From Nocardioides sp. BGMRC 2183 (lineage in GTDB: Bacteria > Actinomycetota > Actinomycetes > Propionibacteriales > Nocardioidaceae), in contig VSSA01000012.1 in NCBI GenBank assembly GCA_008123405.1, positions 62,001 through 126,000 of the forward strand: 64,000 nucleotides of DNA, read 5' to 3'. Numbering within the stretch: the first letter of the stretch is position 1; each line of letters opens with the position of its first letter. The position numbers and the translations under genes are program-made. Of this stretch, positions 43,457-51,689 are shown in pieces. Below the pieces are notes generated by a model. That model had not been told where the DNA came from and ran no database searches. It was given only the letters and a program-made list of their open reading frames with translations.

Positions 43457-44719
43457 ATGACGAGCGCCGTCACCGATACTGCGGGTGAGCTGCGGTTCGA
43501 CCCGTACGACTACGCCTTCCACGAGGACCCCTACCCGACCTACGCGCGATTGCGCGAGGAGGCGCCGGTGCACCACGCGGCCGATGACGACCTGTGGGTG
43601 ATCTCGCGGCACGCCGACGTCTACGCGGTGCTGCGCGACGACCAGACCTTCTCCAACCGGATGGGCGTCTCGCTGGACGCCTCCGCCTGGGGGCCCGACG
43701 CCCATCGGGTGATGTCCTTCCTCGCCCTGGACGGCGTCGAGCAGGCCCGGATCCGCAAGCTGGTGTCCAAGGCGTTCACCCCACGGCGGGTGCGTGAGCT
43801 GACTCCCCAGATCCAGCAGCTCACCGAGACCTACCTGGCGGAGACGTTCGCCGCCAACAGCGAGCACGGACGCGCCGACTGGATCACCGACTTCGCCGGC
43901 AAGCTCCCGATGGACGTCATCTCGGAGCTGATGGGTGTCCCGTCCTCCGACCGGGACCACGTCCGGCGCCTGGCAGACCTGCTGGTCCACCGTGAAGCAG
44001 GTGTGCGTGACGTGCCTCCGGCCGGGATGGAGGCGGCGATCGAGATGTTCGGCTACCTCGACGACCTGGTCACCGAACGACGACGCAACCCGACCGAGGA
44101 CCTCACCTCGGCGCTGTTGCGTGCCGAGATCGACGGCGACAACCTGCGTGACCACGAGGTGATCGCCTTCCTGCTGCTCATGATCGTGGCGGGCAACGAG
44201 ACCACCACCAAGCTCCTCGGCAACGCCCTGTTCCACCTGGCGGCGCACCCGGCTCAGCAGGCACGGGTGCTGGCAGCGCCGGACGAATCGGACTCCCTGG
44301 TCGTGCCGTGGGTGGAGGAGACGCTGCGCTTCGACACCTCGAGTCAGATGCTGGCCCGGTACGTCGCCCGCGAGGCCGAGGTCGCGGGAGTAGCGATCCC
44401 TGCGGGCGCCAAGGCCCTCGTCCTGCTCGGGTCGGCCAACCGCGACGATCGGGTCTTCGCCGACCCCGACCGCTTCGACATCGATCGCGACCGCGACGAG
44501 CTCAGTGCGAGTCTGAGCTTCGGCACCGGGCGCCACTTCTGCCTGGGCGCCAATCTCGCCCGACTCGAGGCCAAGGTGGTGTTGAGCGAGCTGGTCCGCC
44601 GGGTCACCGACTTCGAGGTGCACGCTGACGATGCCGTGCGGGTGCACTCCACCAGCGTGCGCGGCTTCGCCTCGCTGCCGGTCACCTTCACTGAGAACTT
44701 GTTGGGGAAGTCCGCCTGA
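43457..44719 (+). CDS. Cytochrome P450 (CYP123-like)
   Basis: A 420-residue soluble bacterial P450. LLMIVAGNETTTKLLGNALF is the I-helix with the acid-Thr pair (E-T), VEETLRFDTSSQMLARYVAR holds the ExxR motif, and LSFGTGRHFCLGANLARLEA has the heme Cys at 362. ATG 43457 has GAGGAG upstream. The gene order P450-SDR-CYP51-ferredoxin matches the mycobacterial CYP123/CYP51 operon (Rv0766c-Rv0763c, recalled), so the first P450 is probably the CYP123 counterpart. The substrate is unknown. It starts an operon whose promoter carries the TetR operator. One base overlaps the next gene. Confidence 0.88.
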   Translation: MTSAVTDTAGELRFDPYDYAFHEDPYPTYARLREEAPVHHAADDDLWVISRHADVYAVLRDDQTFSNRMGVSLDASAWGPDAHRVMSFLALDGVEQARIRKLVSKAFTPRRVRELTPQIQQLTETYLAETFAANSEHGRADWITDFAGKLPMDVISELMGVPSSDRDHVRRLADLLVHREAGVRDVPPAGMEAAIEMFGYLDDLVTERRRNPTEDLTSALLRAEIDGDNLRDHEVIAFLLLMIVAGNETTTKLLGNALFHLAAHPAQQARVLAAPDESDSLVVPWVEETLRFDTSSQMLARYVAREAEVAGVAIPAGAKALVLLGSANRDDRVFADPDRFDIDRDRDELSASLSFGTGRHFCLGANLARLEAKVVLSELVRRVTDFEVHADDAVRVHSTSVRGFASLPVTFTENLLGKSA

Positions 44720-45498
44720 TGCCCAAGCCCGTCCACCCCGACCGCCGCCCGGCCGTCGTCGCCGGTGCCTCCAGCGGCATCGGCGCCGAGACCGCCAAGG
44801 CGCTGGCCGCCGCCGGCTATCCGGTCGCGCTGGGTGCTCGCCGCGTCGACAAGCTCGAGGAGTTGGCCGAGGAGATCCGCTCCGCCGGCGGCGAGGCGCT
44901 CGTCCATGCACTCGACGTCTCCTCGACGGAGTCGGTGGACAGGTTCGCCGCGGCCGTCTCCGCCGGGCTCGGTGAGGCCGAGATCGTCGTCTGCAACGCG
45001 GGTCTGCTCGCGCCGGGCAGCGTCTTCGACGCCACCACCGACGAGGTGGCAGCCGAGTTCGATGTCAACGTGCTCGGTGCGCACCGCCTGATCCGTGCCT
45101 TCGGCGCACCGATGGTCGATCGGCAGCGGGGCGACCTGGTCTTCGTATCGTCCGACACGGCGCTGCGTGCGCGGCCGTTCATGCGCGGCTACAGCGCCAC
45201 CAAGTCAGGCCTGGAGGGGCTGATCGAGGCGCTGCAGATGGAGCTCGAAGGGACGGGCGTGCGTGCCTCCGTCGTACGTCCGGGTCCGACCTGGTCGGAG
45301 ATGGGAGCGGACTGGGACGCCGATGCCGGCGCGAAGGTCCTCACTGAATGGGTCAAGTGGGGCCATGCCCGGCATTCCCACTTCCTCAAGCCCACCGCGA
45401 TCGCCGACGCGATCGTCGCGGTGGTCAGCGCACCGCGCGGCGTGCACATCAGCCCTGTCGACGTGAACCCCGAAGCCCCCGTGGAGAAGAAGTCATGA
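44719..45498 (+). CDS. Short-chain dehydrogenase/reductase between two P450 genes
   Basis: A 259-residue classical SDR. VVAGASSGIGAETAKALAAA is the cofactor motif, VCNAGLLAPGSVFD the NAG strand, FVSSDTALRARPFMRGYSAT followed by KSGLEGLIEAL the Ser...YxxxK catalytic set, and ASVVRPGPTWSEMG the C-terminal PG motif. The active-site lysine and tyrosine are spaced as YSATK. It is coupled at both ends (1- and 4-base overlaps) to P450 genes. It is the counterpart of Rv0765c by position and probably oxidises a hydroxylated P450 product. Confidence 0.88.
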   Translation: MPKPVHPDRRPAVVAGASSGIGAETAKALAAAGYPVALGARRVDKLEELAEEIRSAGGEALVHALDVSSTESVDRFAAAVSAGLGEAEIVVCNAGLLAPGSVFDATTDEVAAEFDVNVLGAHRLIRAFGAPMVDRQRGDLVFVSSDTALRARPFMRGYSATKSGLEGLIEALQMELEGTGVRASVVRPGPTWSEMGADWDADAGAKVLTEWVKWGHARHSHFLKPTAIADAIVAVVSAPRGVHISPVDVNPEAPVEKKS

Positions 45499-46907
45499 CC
45501 GCAACCGTGAACGAGAAGCTGGCCGCCATCCCCGAGGTCTCCACCGTCCTGGACGACCAGGACCCCGGGGTTCCCGACATCATCAAGGGCACCGGCCACC
45601 TCCCGGAGATGAGGGTCGACCCGATCGCGCTGTTCCATCGGGTGCGCGAGGAGTGTGGCGACCTCGGCCGCTTCCGGTTGGCTGAGACCGACGTCGTCCT
45701 GGTCACCGGTGCCGAGGCCAACGAGGCGTTCTTCCGGGCGCCCGACAACGTGCTCGACCAGGCCGCGGCGTACCCGTTCATGACGCCGATCTTCGGCAAG
45801 GGAGTCGTCTTCGACGCCTCGCCGGAGGAGCGACAGCAGATGCTGAAGAACCAGGCGCTGCGCGGCGACATGATGCGCGGCCACGCCCAGACCATCGAGG
45901 CCGAGATCCGCCGCATGGTCGCCGACTGGGGGGATGAGGGCGAGATCGACCTGCTCGACTTCTTCGCCGAGCTCACCATCTACACCACCTCGGCCTGCCT
46001 GATCGGCAAGCCGTTCCGCGACCAGCTCGACGGCTCGTTCGCCGAGGTCTACCACCGGCTCGAGCACGGCACCGACGCGATCGCCTACGTCGACGCCTAC
46101 GCCGACATCGAGAACTTCCGGGTGCGCGACGCTGCGCGCGAGGAGCTCGTCGCGAAGGTGCAGGCGATCCTCGACGCGCGGGTTGCGCGGGCCGAGGCGA
46201 GTGGCGGCACCGTGCCCAAGGAGGAGCGGGACCTGCTCGACGTCCTGATCGCGGTCGGCATGGACGCCGACTACATCACCGGGATCTTCATCTCGATGAT
46301 GTTCGCCGGGCACCACACCTCCTCGGGCACCGCGTCCTGGGCGATGATCGAACTGCTGCGCCACCCCGAGGTGATGGCCGATGTCGTCGCCGAGCTCGAC
46401 GAGCTGTACGCCCCGCACGCCGATGGCACCGCCCCGGAGGTGTCGTTCCAGGCGCTGCGCTCGATCCCGGTGTTGGAGTCGGCGCTCAAGGAGACGTTGC
46501 GGCTCCATCCGCCGCTGATCATCTTGATGCGCAAGGTCGCCGAAGACTTCGAGCTGCTCGGCCACACCATCCCCGCCGGCACCGTGGTCGCCTCCTCGCC
46601 CCGGGTCTCGAACCGGATCGAGGAGGACTTCCCGAAGGCCGAGGCCTTCGACCCGAGTCGGTACGTCGACCCGCGCCAGGAAGATCTGCAGAACCGCTGG
46701 ACCTGGATCCCGTTCGGCGCCGGCAAGCACCGCTGCGTGGGCAACGCGTTCGCGATGATGCAGATGAAGGCGATCTTCTCGGTGATCCTGCGTGACTTCA
46801 CCTTCGAGCCGGTGCAGCCGCTGGACAGCTATGCCGACGACTTCACCAAGATGGTGATCCAGCTCGCCCAGCCGGCGAAGGTCCGCTACCGGCGGAGGGC
46901 CCGGTGA
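45495..46907 (+). CDS. cyp51: Sterol 14-alpha-demethylase family P450 (CYP51)
   Basis: A 470-residue P450 that tracks mycobacterial CYP51 along its length: AAAYPFMTPIFGKGVVFDAS (B-helix region), LLDFFAELTIYTTSACLIGK, ISMMFAGHHTSSGTASWAMI (I-helix, near 269), LKETLRLHPPLIILMRKVAE (ExxR), and WIPFGAGKHRCVGNAFAMMQ with heme Cys414. CYP51 removes the 14-alpha methyl group of sterols and is the azole target. There is no sterol synthesis gene in the window, so here it probably acts on an exogenous sterol-like or terpenoid compound. ATG 45495 overlaps the SDR stop. Confidence 0.93.
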   Translation: MTATVNEKLAAIPEVSTVLDDQDPGVPDIIKGTGHLPEMRVDPIALFHRVREECGDLGRFRLAETDVVLVTGAEANEAFFRAPDNVLDQAAAYPFMTPIFGKGVVFDASPEERQQMLKNQALRGDMMRGHAQTIEAEIRRMVADWGDEGEIDLLDFFAELTIYTTSACLIGKPFRDQLDGSFAEVYHRLEHGTDAIAYVDAYADIENFRVRDAAREELVAKVQAILDARVARAEASGGTVPKEERDLLDVLIAVGMDADYITGIFISMMFAGHHTSSGTASWAMIELLRHPEVMADVVAELDELYAPHADGTAPEVSFQALRSIPVLESALKETLRLHPPLIILMRKVAEDFELLGHTIPAGTVVASSPRVSNRIEEDFPKAEAFDPSRYVDPRQEDLQNRWTWIPFGAGKHRCVGNAFAMMQMKAIFSVILRDFTFEPVQPLDSYADDFTKMVIQLAQPAKVRYRRRAR

Positions 46908-46923
46908 ACCGAGGGGCCCTCCG

Positions 46924-47127
46924 ATGAGCTTCAAGGTCGTCGCCGACCTCGGCGTCTGCCAGGGACACCAGCTGTGCCAGGGCGAGGCGCCGGACGTCTT
47001 CGGGTTCGACGACGCCACCGACGTGGTCGTCGTACTGGAGGAGCATCCCGACGAGTCACGACGTCCGGACGTGACCATGGCCGTGAGGTACTGCCCGGCC
47101 TTCGCACTGTCGATCGAAGAGGATTGA
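46924..47127 (+). CDS. Atypical [3Fe-4S] ferredoxin, redox partner of CYP51
   Basis: A 67-residue ferredoxin with Cys12, His15 and Cys18 (CQGHQLC) and Cys57 (YCPAFAL). The histidine takes the place of the second cysteine, as in the mycobacterial ferredoxin next to CYP51 (Rv0763c, recalled). The C-x2-H-x2-C pattern binds a [3Fe-4S] cluster in known examples. It lies 16 bases after the CYP51 gene and is probably the electron donor for both P450s. A reductase gene is not present in the window. Confidence 0.9.
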   Translation: MSFKVVADLGVCQGHQLCQGEAPDVFGFDDATDVVVVLEEHPDESRRPDVTMAVRYCPAFALSIEED

Positions 47128-47135
47128 GGAGACCC

Positions 47136-47780
47136 ATGAGTGACCTGAGCTCATCGTTGAGCAGGGCGGAGATCGAGGAGTTCTGGGCCAGTTGGCTGCA
47201 GATCAACCGCGACGTCGAGGCAACCGGAGACTGGCGGCCGATGGCGCAGTGGTACGCCGAGGACGCCACCTACGGCTGGATGTATCACCCTGACGAGCAC
47301 TTCATGGCCGTGGGCCGCGACCAGATCCGGGACTGGGCGATCGGCATCGAGATGGACGGGCTGGACGGCTGGCACTACGACTACGTCTGCACCATGATCG
47401 ACGAGCAGAAGTCGATGGTGCTGGGCTTCTGGAAGCAGCGCGCCGGGATCATCAACGAGGAGACCGGCAAGGAGTACGAGATCCTCGGCATCGGGGGCTC
47501 GTGGTTCGGGCTGAAGCGGGTCGCCGAGGGCGCCGATGCGGGACAGGTCAAGATCGACTGGCAGCGCGACTGGTTCGACCTGCCCTCGACCGGCCACACC
47601 TTCGTGGAGATCCTCAAGTCCGGCAAGGCCCCGGACACGCTGATGAAGCGGCTGGAGGTGACCGGCCACGACGTGCCGGGCCACTACCACTACGCCGACA
47701 TGCCCTCGACGTTGTGGCCGCCGCCGGTGGAGCGCGGCGACTACGTCACCCAGGCTGCCGCTCCCGAGGCCGTCTCGTGA
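47136..47780 (+). CDS. NTF2/SnoaL-like fold protein
   Basis: A 214-residue protein from ATG 47136 (GAGGAGACC upstream). EEFWASWLQINRDVEATGDW, WRPMAQWYAEDATYGWMYHP and FMAVGRDQIRDWAIGIEMDG resemble the cone-shaped NTF2-like fold used by SnoaL cyclases and ketosteroid isomerase-like proteins. The Trp/His-rich pocket segment GWHYDYVCTMIDEQ is conserved-looking. The C-terminal part (HDVPGHYHYADMPSTLWPPP) extends beyond the fold. The start of the next gene overlaps its stop. Possible isomerase or ligand-binding role in the P450 pathway; inference. Confidence 0.7.
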   Translation: MSDLSSSLSRAEIEEFWASWLQINRDVEATGDWRPMAQWYAEDATYGWMYHPDEHFMAVGRDQIRDWAIGIEMDGLDGWHYDYVCTMIDEQKSMVLGFWKQRAGIINEETGKEYEILGIGGSWFGLKRVAEGADAGQVKIDWQRDWFDLPSTGHTFVEILKSGKAPDTLMKRLEVTGHDVPGHYHYADMPSTLWPPPVERGDYVTQAAAPEAVS

Positions 47781-49237
47781 CCGCCCTGCCGCCGCCGGCA
47801 CTGCAGCTGATCGACGGCAAGCTGGTGGGGGCGTCCGACGGGGCGTCGTACCCGATCTGGAATCCGGCGGACGGGACCGAGATCGGGGTGGCGCCCGACG
47901 GCACCGCGGCCGACCTGGACGCGGCGATCGTCGCCGCGCGGCGGGCCTTCGACGAGTCCGAGTGGTCGACGAACCGTGAGCTGCGGGTGCGCTGCCTGCG
48001 CCAGCTGCACGCCGCGCTGGTGGAGAACGCGGACGCGTTCAAGGCGCTCACGACTGCGGAGGTCGGGATGCCCGGCTTCATGATGGGCGCGGCGGGGTTC
48101 GACGTACCGGTGGACGGGTTGAGGTGGGTCACCGACCTGGCCGAGAGCTACGAGTTCACCTCCGACCTCGGAGTCGCCTCCCCGATGGGCATCGCCTCGC
48201 GTCGCACCGTACGGCGCGAGCCGGTCGGTGTGGTCGGCGCGATCACGCCGTGGAACGTGCCCACCCAGATCAACCTCGCCAAGATCGGCCCGGCATTGGC
48301 CGCCGGCTGCACCGTCGTACTCAAGCCGGCCCCGGACACGCCGTGGGTGGCTGCCGAGCTGGGTCGGCTTGTGGCCGAGCACACCGACATCCCGGCCGGC
48401 GTCTTCAACGTGGTCACACCGCGCTCCAACGAGGTCGCCGCCCTGCTGTCGACCGATCCACGGGTCGACATGGTCTCCTTCACCGGCTCGACAGCTGTCG
48501 GCAAGGCGATCATGGCCGCCGCGGCGCCGACGCTGAAGAAGGTCTTCCTCGAGCTCGGTGGCAAGTCCGCCGCGATCGCCCTCGACGACGCCGACGTGGG
48601 TGCGGTCGCCGGCGCCACCGCCTTCGCCGCCTGCATCCACGCCGGCCAAGGCTGCGCGATCACCACGCGGCTCATCGTGCCGCGCGACCGGTACGACGAG
48701 GCGGTCGAGGTGGCTGCGGCGACCATGGAGTCGATCGGTGCCAAGGACCCCGCCGACCCCGGCGCGATCTGCGGTCCGGTGATCTCCCCGGTCCAACGGG
48801 ACCGGGTCGCTGCCTACTTCGACGTGGCGCTCGCCGAGGGCGGCCGGTTCGCGACCGGTGGTCAGGTGATCGACCAGCCGGGGAACTGGGTGGCGCCGAC
48901 GGTGGTGGCCGGCCTGGACAACTCCAGCCGTCTCGCGCAGGAGGAGATCTTCGGCCCGGTCCTGGTGGTGATCCCCCACGACGGCGACGACGACGCGGTC
49001 CGGATCGCCAACGACTCGGCGTACGGGCTCTCGGGCTCGGTCGACTCGGCCTCGCTGGAGCGCGCACGTGCCGTGGCCGCCCGGATCCGCACCGGCACCC
49101 TCGCCGTGAACGGTGGCGTCTGGTTCAGCCCCGACGCGCCGTTCGGCGGCTACAAGCAGTCCGGGATCGGTCGGGAGATGGGGGTTGCCGGGTTCGAGGA
49201 GTACCTGGAGACGAAGACGATCGCGGAGCCGGCGTGA
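47777..49237 (+). CDS. Aldehyde dehydrogenase (NAD(P)-dependent)
   Basis: A 486-residue ALDH. GAITPWNVPTQINLAKIGPA (cofactor region), LKPAPDTPWVAAELG, SFTGSTAVGKAIMAAAAPTL, KVFLELGGKSAAIALDDADV (catalytic Glu) and HAGQGCAITTRLIVPRDRYD (nucleophile Cys293) are all intact. Starting at GTG 47777, it overlaps the upstream gene by 4 bases. By position it is the counterpart of Rv0768 (recalled). It would oxidise an aldehyde, perhaps the product of P450 and SDR action. A composite hairpin lies after the stop, before the next SDR. Confidence 0.92.
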   Translation: MTALPPPALQLIDGKLVGASDGASYPIWNPADGTEIGVAPDGTAADLDAAIVAARRAFDESEWSTNRELRVRCLRQLHAALVENADAFKALTTAEVGMPGFMMGAAGFDVPVDGLRWVTDLAESYEFTSDLGVASPMGIASRRTVRREPVGVVGAITPWNVPTQINLAKIGPALAAGCTVVLKPAPDTPWVAAELGRLVAEHTDIPAGVFNVVTPRSNEVAALLSTDPRVDMVSFTGSTAVGKAIMAAAAPTLKKVFLELGGKSAAIALDDADVGAVAGATAFAACIHAGQGCAITTRLIVPRDRYDEAVEVAAATMESIGAKDPADPGAICGPVISPVQRDRVAAYFDVALAEGGRFATGGQVIDQPGNWVAPTVVAGLDNSSRLAQEEIFGPVLVVIPHDGDDDAVRIANDSAYGLSGSVDSASLERARAVAARIRTGTLAVNGGVWFSPDAPFGGYKQSGIGREMGVAGFEEYLETKTIAEPA

Positions 49238-49254
49238 GGGCCGAGATGTGGGGC

Positions 49255-49352
49255 TTGTCGGTTTCCCCGGTGAGCCGGGGATCCTGTCACTTCCCCACCG
49301 CTGCAACGCCTGAGAAGTGACGGTTCCCCCGGTCCACCGGGGAAACCGACAA
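49255..49352. repeat. 98-bp nested inverted repeat inside the cluster
   Basis: Outer arms TTGTCGGTTTCCCCGGTG (49255-49272) and CACCGGGGAAACCGACAA (49335-49352) match over all 18 bp. Inside is a further hairpin, GTCACTT/AAGTGAC (49286-49321). It occupies most of the gap between the aldehyde dehydrogenase and the downstream SDR. Outer arms share the GTTTCNCC motif of the hairpin group. Confidence 0.9.
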
Positions 49353-49391
49353 CGCGTCAAGCCACCAGAATCTGCATCCACAAGGAGAACC

Positions 49392-50141
49392 ATGCGTTTC
49401 GAGAACAAGGTCGTCGTCGTCACCGGCGCCGCCCAGGGCATCGGTGAGGCCTACGCGCGGACGTTGGCGGCCGAGGGAGCCGCCGTCGTCGTGGCCGACC
49501 TCAACGAGGAGGCCGGCGCGAAGGTCGCCGCCTCCATCGACGAGGACGGCGGCAAGGCGCTCTTCGTCCCCTGCGACGTCTCCAGCGCCGAGTCTGCTGA
49601 GGCTCTGGTGAGCAGGACCGTGGCGGAGTACGGCGGGATCGACCACCTGGTCAACAACGCGGCCATCTACGGCGCCATGGAGTTCAACCTGCTGATCACG
49701 GTGGACTGGGACTACTACCGCAAGTTCATGGGCGTGAACATGGACGGCGCGTTGGTGATGACCCGTGCGGTCTATCCCGAGATCGCCAAGCGGGGCGGCG
49801 GCGCGATCGTCAACCAGTCCAGCACGGCGGCCTACCTCTACTCGGGCTTCTACGGCCTCGCCAAGGCCGGCATCAACAGCCTGACCCAGCAGCTCGCGCA
49901 CGAGCTCGGTGGTCAGAAGATCCGGGTCAACGCGATCGCGCCAGGCCCCACCGCGACCGAGGCGACGAAGATCCAGGCCGGCGACGCCGCCCAGGACATC
50001 GTCGAGAACTCGCTGGCGCTCAAGCGGATGGGGTCGGTCGACGACATGGTCGGCGCCTGCCTCTTCCTGCTCTCCGACGACGCCTCCTGGGTGACCGGCC
50101 AGATCCTCGCCGTCGACGGCGGCCAGACCTTCCGACTCTGA
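49392..50141 (+). CDS. Short-chain dehydrogenase/reductase (Rv0769-like)
   Basis: A 249-residue SDR from ATG 49392 (AAGGAGAACC upstream). VVVTGAAQGIGEAYARTLAA (cofactor motif), HLVNNAAIYGAMEFN (NNAG-like NNAA), SSTAAYLYSGFYGLAKAGIN (Ser, Tyr and Lys catalytic set, YGLAK) and NAIAPGPTATEAT are complete. It abuts the next gene by one shared base. By gene order it is the counterpart of Rv0769 (recalled). The substrate is presumably an alcohol intermediate of the cluster's pathway. Confidence 0.9.
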   Translation: MRFENKVVVVTGAAQGIGEAYARTLAAEGAAVVVADLNEEAGAKVAASIDEDGGKALFVPCDVSSAESAEALVSRTVAEYGGIDHLVNNAAIYGAMEFNLLITVDWDYYRKFMGVNMDGALVMTRAVYPEIAKRGGGAIVNQSSTAAYLYSGFYGLAKAGINSLTQQLAHELGGQKIRVNAIAPGPTATEATKIQAGDAAQDIVENSLALKRMGSVDDMVGACLFLLSDDASWVTGQILAVDGGQTFRL

Positions 50142-51202
50142 TGACCACCGTCGTCGGATTCGTCGGGCTGGGCAACATCGGCAAGCCGATGGCGCTGCGA
50201 CTGGCGGCCCAGCAGCAGAGCGCCGACCTCGATGTCTGGGTGTACGACGTCGCGCCGGAGCCGCTCGAGGAGGCCCGTTCCGCGGGCGCCAACATCGCCA
50301 CCAGCGTCGCCGCGATGGCCGCGCGCAGCGACGTGCTGTGCGTGATGGTGCGTGACGACGCGCAGGTGCGCGAGGTGCTCGGCGAGGTGCTCGGGGTGGC
50401 CGGAGACCGGCTAAGAGATCCCGCGGGTAGGGAGCGCCTGCTACGCGCCGCCCCGCGGGCGCCTCGCCGCGTTGCGACCGCTCGACGTGCCACCAGCATG
50501 CCGTCGCGGCCGCGCCTTGCGAGGCATCCCGCGGATGCGACGCTCGCGACGGCGTCCCTACCCGCGGGATCTCTGACGGTCCTGATCCACTCGACCGTCG
50601 CGCCCACCACGCCGGGCGAACTCGCCGACACGGCGGCCACGCATGGTGTAACGGTGCTCGACGCCCCGGTCTCAGGGGGAGCGATGGGGGCGGCCGACGG
50701 CACGCTGGCGTTGATGGTGGGCGGCACCGAGGAGGGCTTCGCCGCGGCACGGCCCGTCCTGGACGCGCTTGGTTCGAAGGTGGTGCACGCCGGCCCGATC
50801 GGCGCCGGCACACGGTTCAAGCTGGCCCGCAACATGCTGCACTTCATCTCGTTCACCGCGGCGACCGAGGCGCAGCGGTTGGCCGAGGCTGCCGGACTGG
50901 ACCTGCGCGAGCTCGGCGACGTCGTACGGCACACGGACGCGATCACCGGGGGAGCCGGCGCGATCATGCACCGCGAGACCACGGCGCCGCTGGCCCCCGA
51001 CGACTTCTGGTCCGGCGTCTTCGCCAACGTCACCTCGCTCGGGGTCAAGGACCTCGGGTTCGCGTTGGAGCTGGCCGAGGAGCTGGGCGTGGAGGTGCCG
51101 TTGGCCGAGCTGGCGATCGATCGGCTGGGTCCGGGGCTGGGCCTGCCTGCGGAGACTGCCGGCGGGACGCGAGGTCGTGCCGCTGACGACGAGGAGGAGT
51201 GA
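50141..51202 (+). CDS. Beta-hydroxyacid dehydrogenase-like protein carrying an in-frame palindromic insert
   Basis: A 353-residue protein. FVGLGNIGKPMALRLAAQQQ is the NAD(P) motif, VTVLDAPVSGGAMGAADGTL the substrate-site block, and GAGTRFKLARNMLHFISFTA the catalytic Lys region (normally G-x2-x3-K-x2-N). It belongs with 3-hydroxyisobutyrate and 6-phosphogluconate dehydrogenase-like proteins. Residues about 92-145 are not part of the family: they are coded by a 162-bp insert with 20-bp inverted ends between VAGDRL and LTVLIHSTVAP. Without it the length is 299, as in normal relatives (Rv0770, about 295, recalled). The insert keeps the frame; whether the protein still works is unknown. Confidence 0.85.
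   Translation: MTTVVGFVGLGNIGKPMALRLAAQQQSADLDVWVYDVAPEPLEEARSAGANIATSVAAMAARSDVLCVMVRDDAQVREVLGEVLGVAGDRLRDPAGRERLLRAAPRAPRRVATARRATSMPSRPRLARHPADATLATASLPAGSLTVLIHSTVAPTTPGELADTAATHGVTVLDAPVSGGAMGAADGTLALMVGGTEEGFAAARPVLDALGSKVVHAGPIGAGTRFKLARNMLHFISFTAATEAQRLAEAAGLDLRELGDVVRHTDAITGGAGAIMHRETTAPLAPDDFWSGVFANVTSLGVKDLGFALELAEELGVEVPLAELAIDRLGPGLGLPAETAGGTRGRAADDEEE
50413..50574 (+). repeat. 161-bp palindromic element, copy B, inserted in frame in a gene
   Basis: AGAGATCCCGCGGGTAGGGA (50414-50433) and TCCCTACCCGCGGGATCTCT (50555-50574) are perfect 20-bp inverted arms; the whole element is 161 bp plus one flanking base, adding 162 bp or 54 codons. In element positions 67-84 it reads GCTCGACGTGCCACCAGC, against GCTCGACGGGCAACCAGC at the same positions of copy A. 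Positions 126-137 match copy A at 11 of 12 bases. All three helices of copy A can form, with different bases and two or three G-U pairs. Confidence 0.92.
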
Positions 51203-51203
51203 C

Positions 51204-51584
51204 ATGAGCAAGTTCGAGGACCTTCCCGAGGTTCGACGCCGTGGACTGGAGAAGATGGAGGAGGTCTACGGGTTCGAGATGACCGACGGCACCGGCGACT
51301 TCTTCCGCTACACCGTCGAGCACCTCTTCGGCGACATCTGGCAGCGGCCGGGCCTGAGCACCCGCGACCGACGCCTCTTCCTGATCGGGATGCTGGTCGG
51401 TCAGCGCGCCAACGACGTACTGGGGATCCAGGTCCCGGCGGCGCTGGCCAACGGTGAGCTGGATGCCGAGGCGCTCCGCGAGCTGGTGATCCTCGCCTGC
51501 CACTACGACGGGTGGCCCAACGGGTCGCGGATGAACTCCGTGGTCGAGGACGCCATCGCGAAGGCGGAGCGCGCGGCTCAGTGA
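51204..51584 (+). CDS. Carboxymuconolactone decarboxylase family protein
   Basis: A 126-residue AhpD/CMD-like protein. FFRYTVEHLFGDIWQRPGLS, TRDRRLFLIGMLVGQRANDV and LRELVILACHYDGWPNGSRM match the gamma-carboxymuconolactone decarboxylase helix pair. The ACHYDGWP segment holds the conserved His but lacks the CxxC of AhpD, so it is not a peroxidase-type member. ATG 51204 follows the upstream stop by one base. By order it is the counterpart of Rv0771 (recalled). It is the last gene before a perfect hairpin terminator. Confidence 0.88.
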   Translation: MSKFEDLPEVRRRGLEKMEEVYGFEMTDGTGDFFRYTVEHLFGDIWQRPGLSTRDRRLFLIGMLVGQRANDVLGIQVPAALANGELDAEALRELVILACHYDGWPNGSRMNSVVEDAIAKAERAAQ

Positions 51585-51586
51585 CC

Positions 51587-51647
51587 GTCGTACCTGACAT
51601 CTGCGTTGGTTTCGGACCGATTCTGCGACGCAGATGTCAGGTACGAC
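51587..51647 (+). terminator. Perfect 20-bp hairpin terminator of the CYP51 cluster
   Basis: GTCGTACCTGACATCTGCGT (51587-51606) pairs with ACGCAGATGTCAGGTACGAC (51628-51647), 20 of 20 bp, with a 21-base loop. It starts 2 bases after the stop of the CMD gene. The arms are far longer than a normal terminator needs, so it may be another repeat-type element. Confidence 0.75.
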
Positions 51648-51689
51648 GCGGACGCCGTCGCCCATCACCCGAGAGCCGTCTCACGACGA

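Noticed and set aside
45495-46907. Sterol biosynthesis cluster based on CYP51
   Set aside because: No squalene epoxidase, cyclase or other sterol gene is in the window; neighbours are catabolic-type dehydrogenases.
50413-50574. Insertion sequence or transposon with a transposase
   Set aside because: 161 bp is too short, no transposase frame is present, and there is no clear target duplication; a non-autonomous element moved in trans remains possible.
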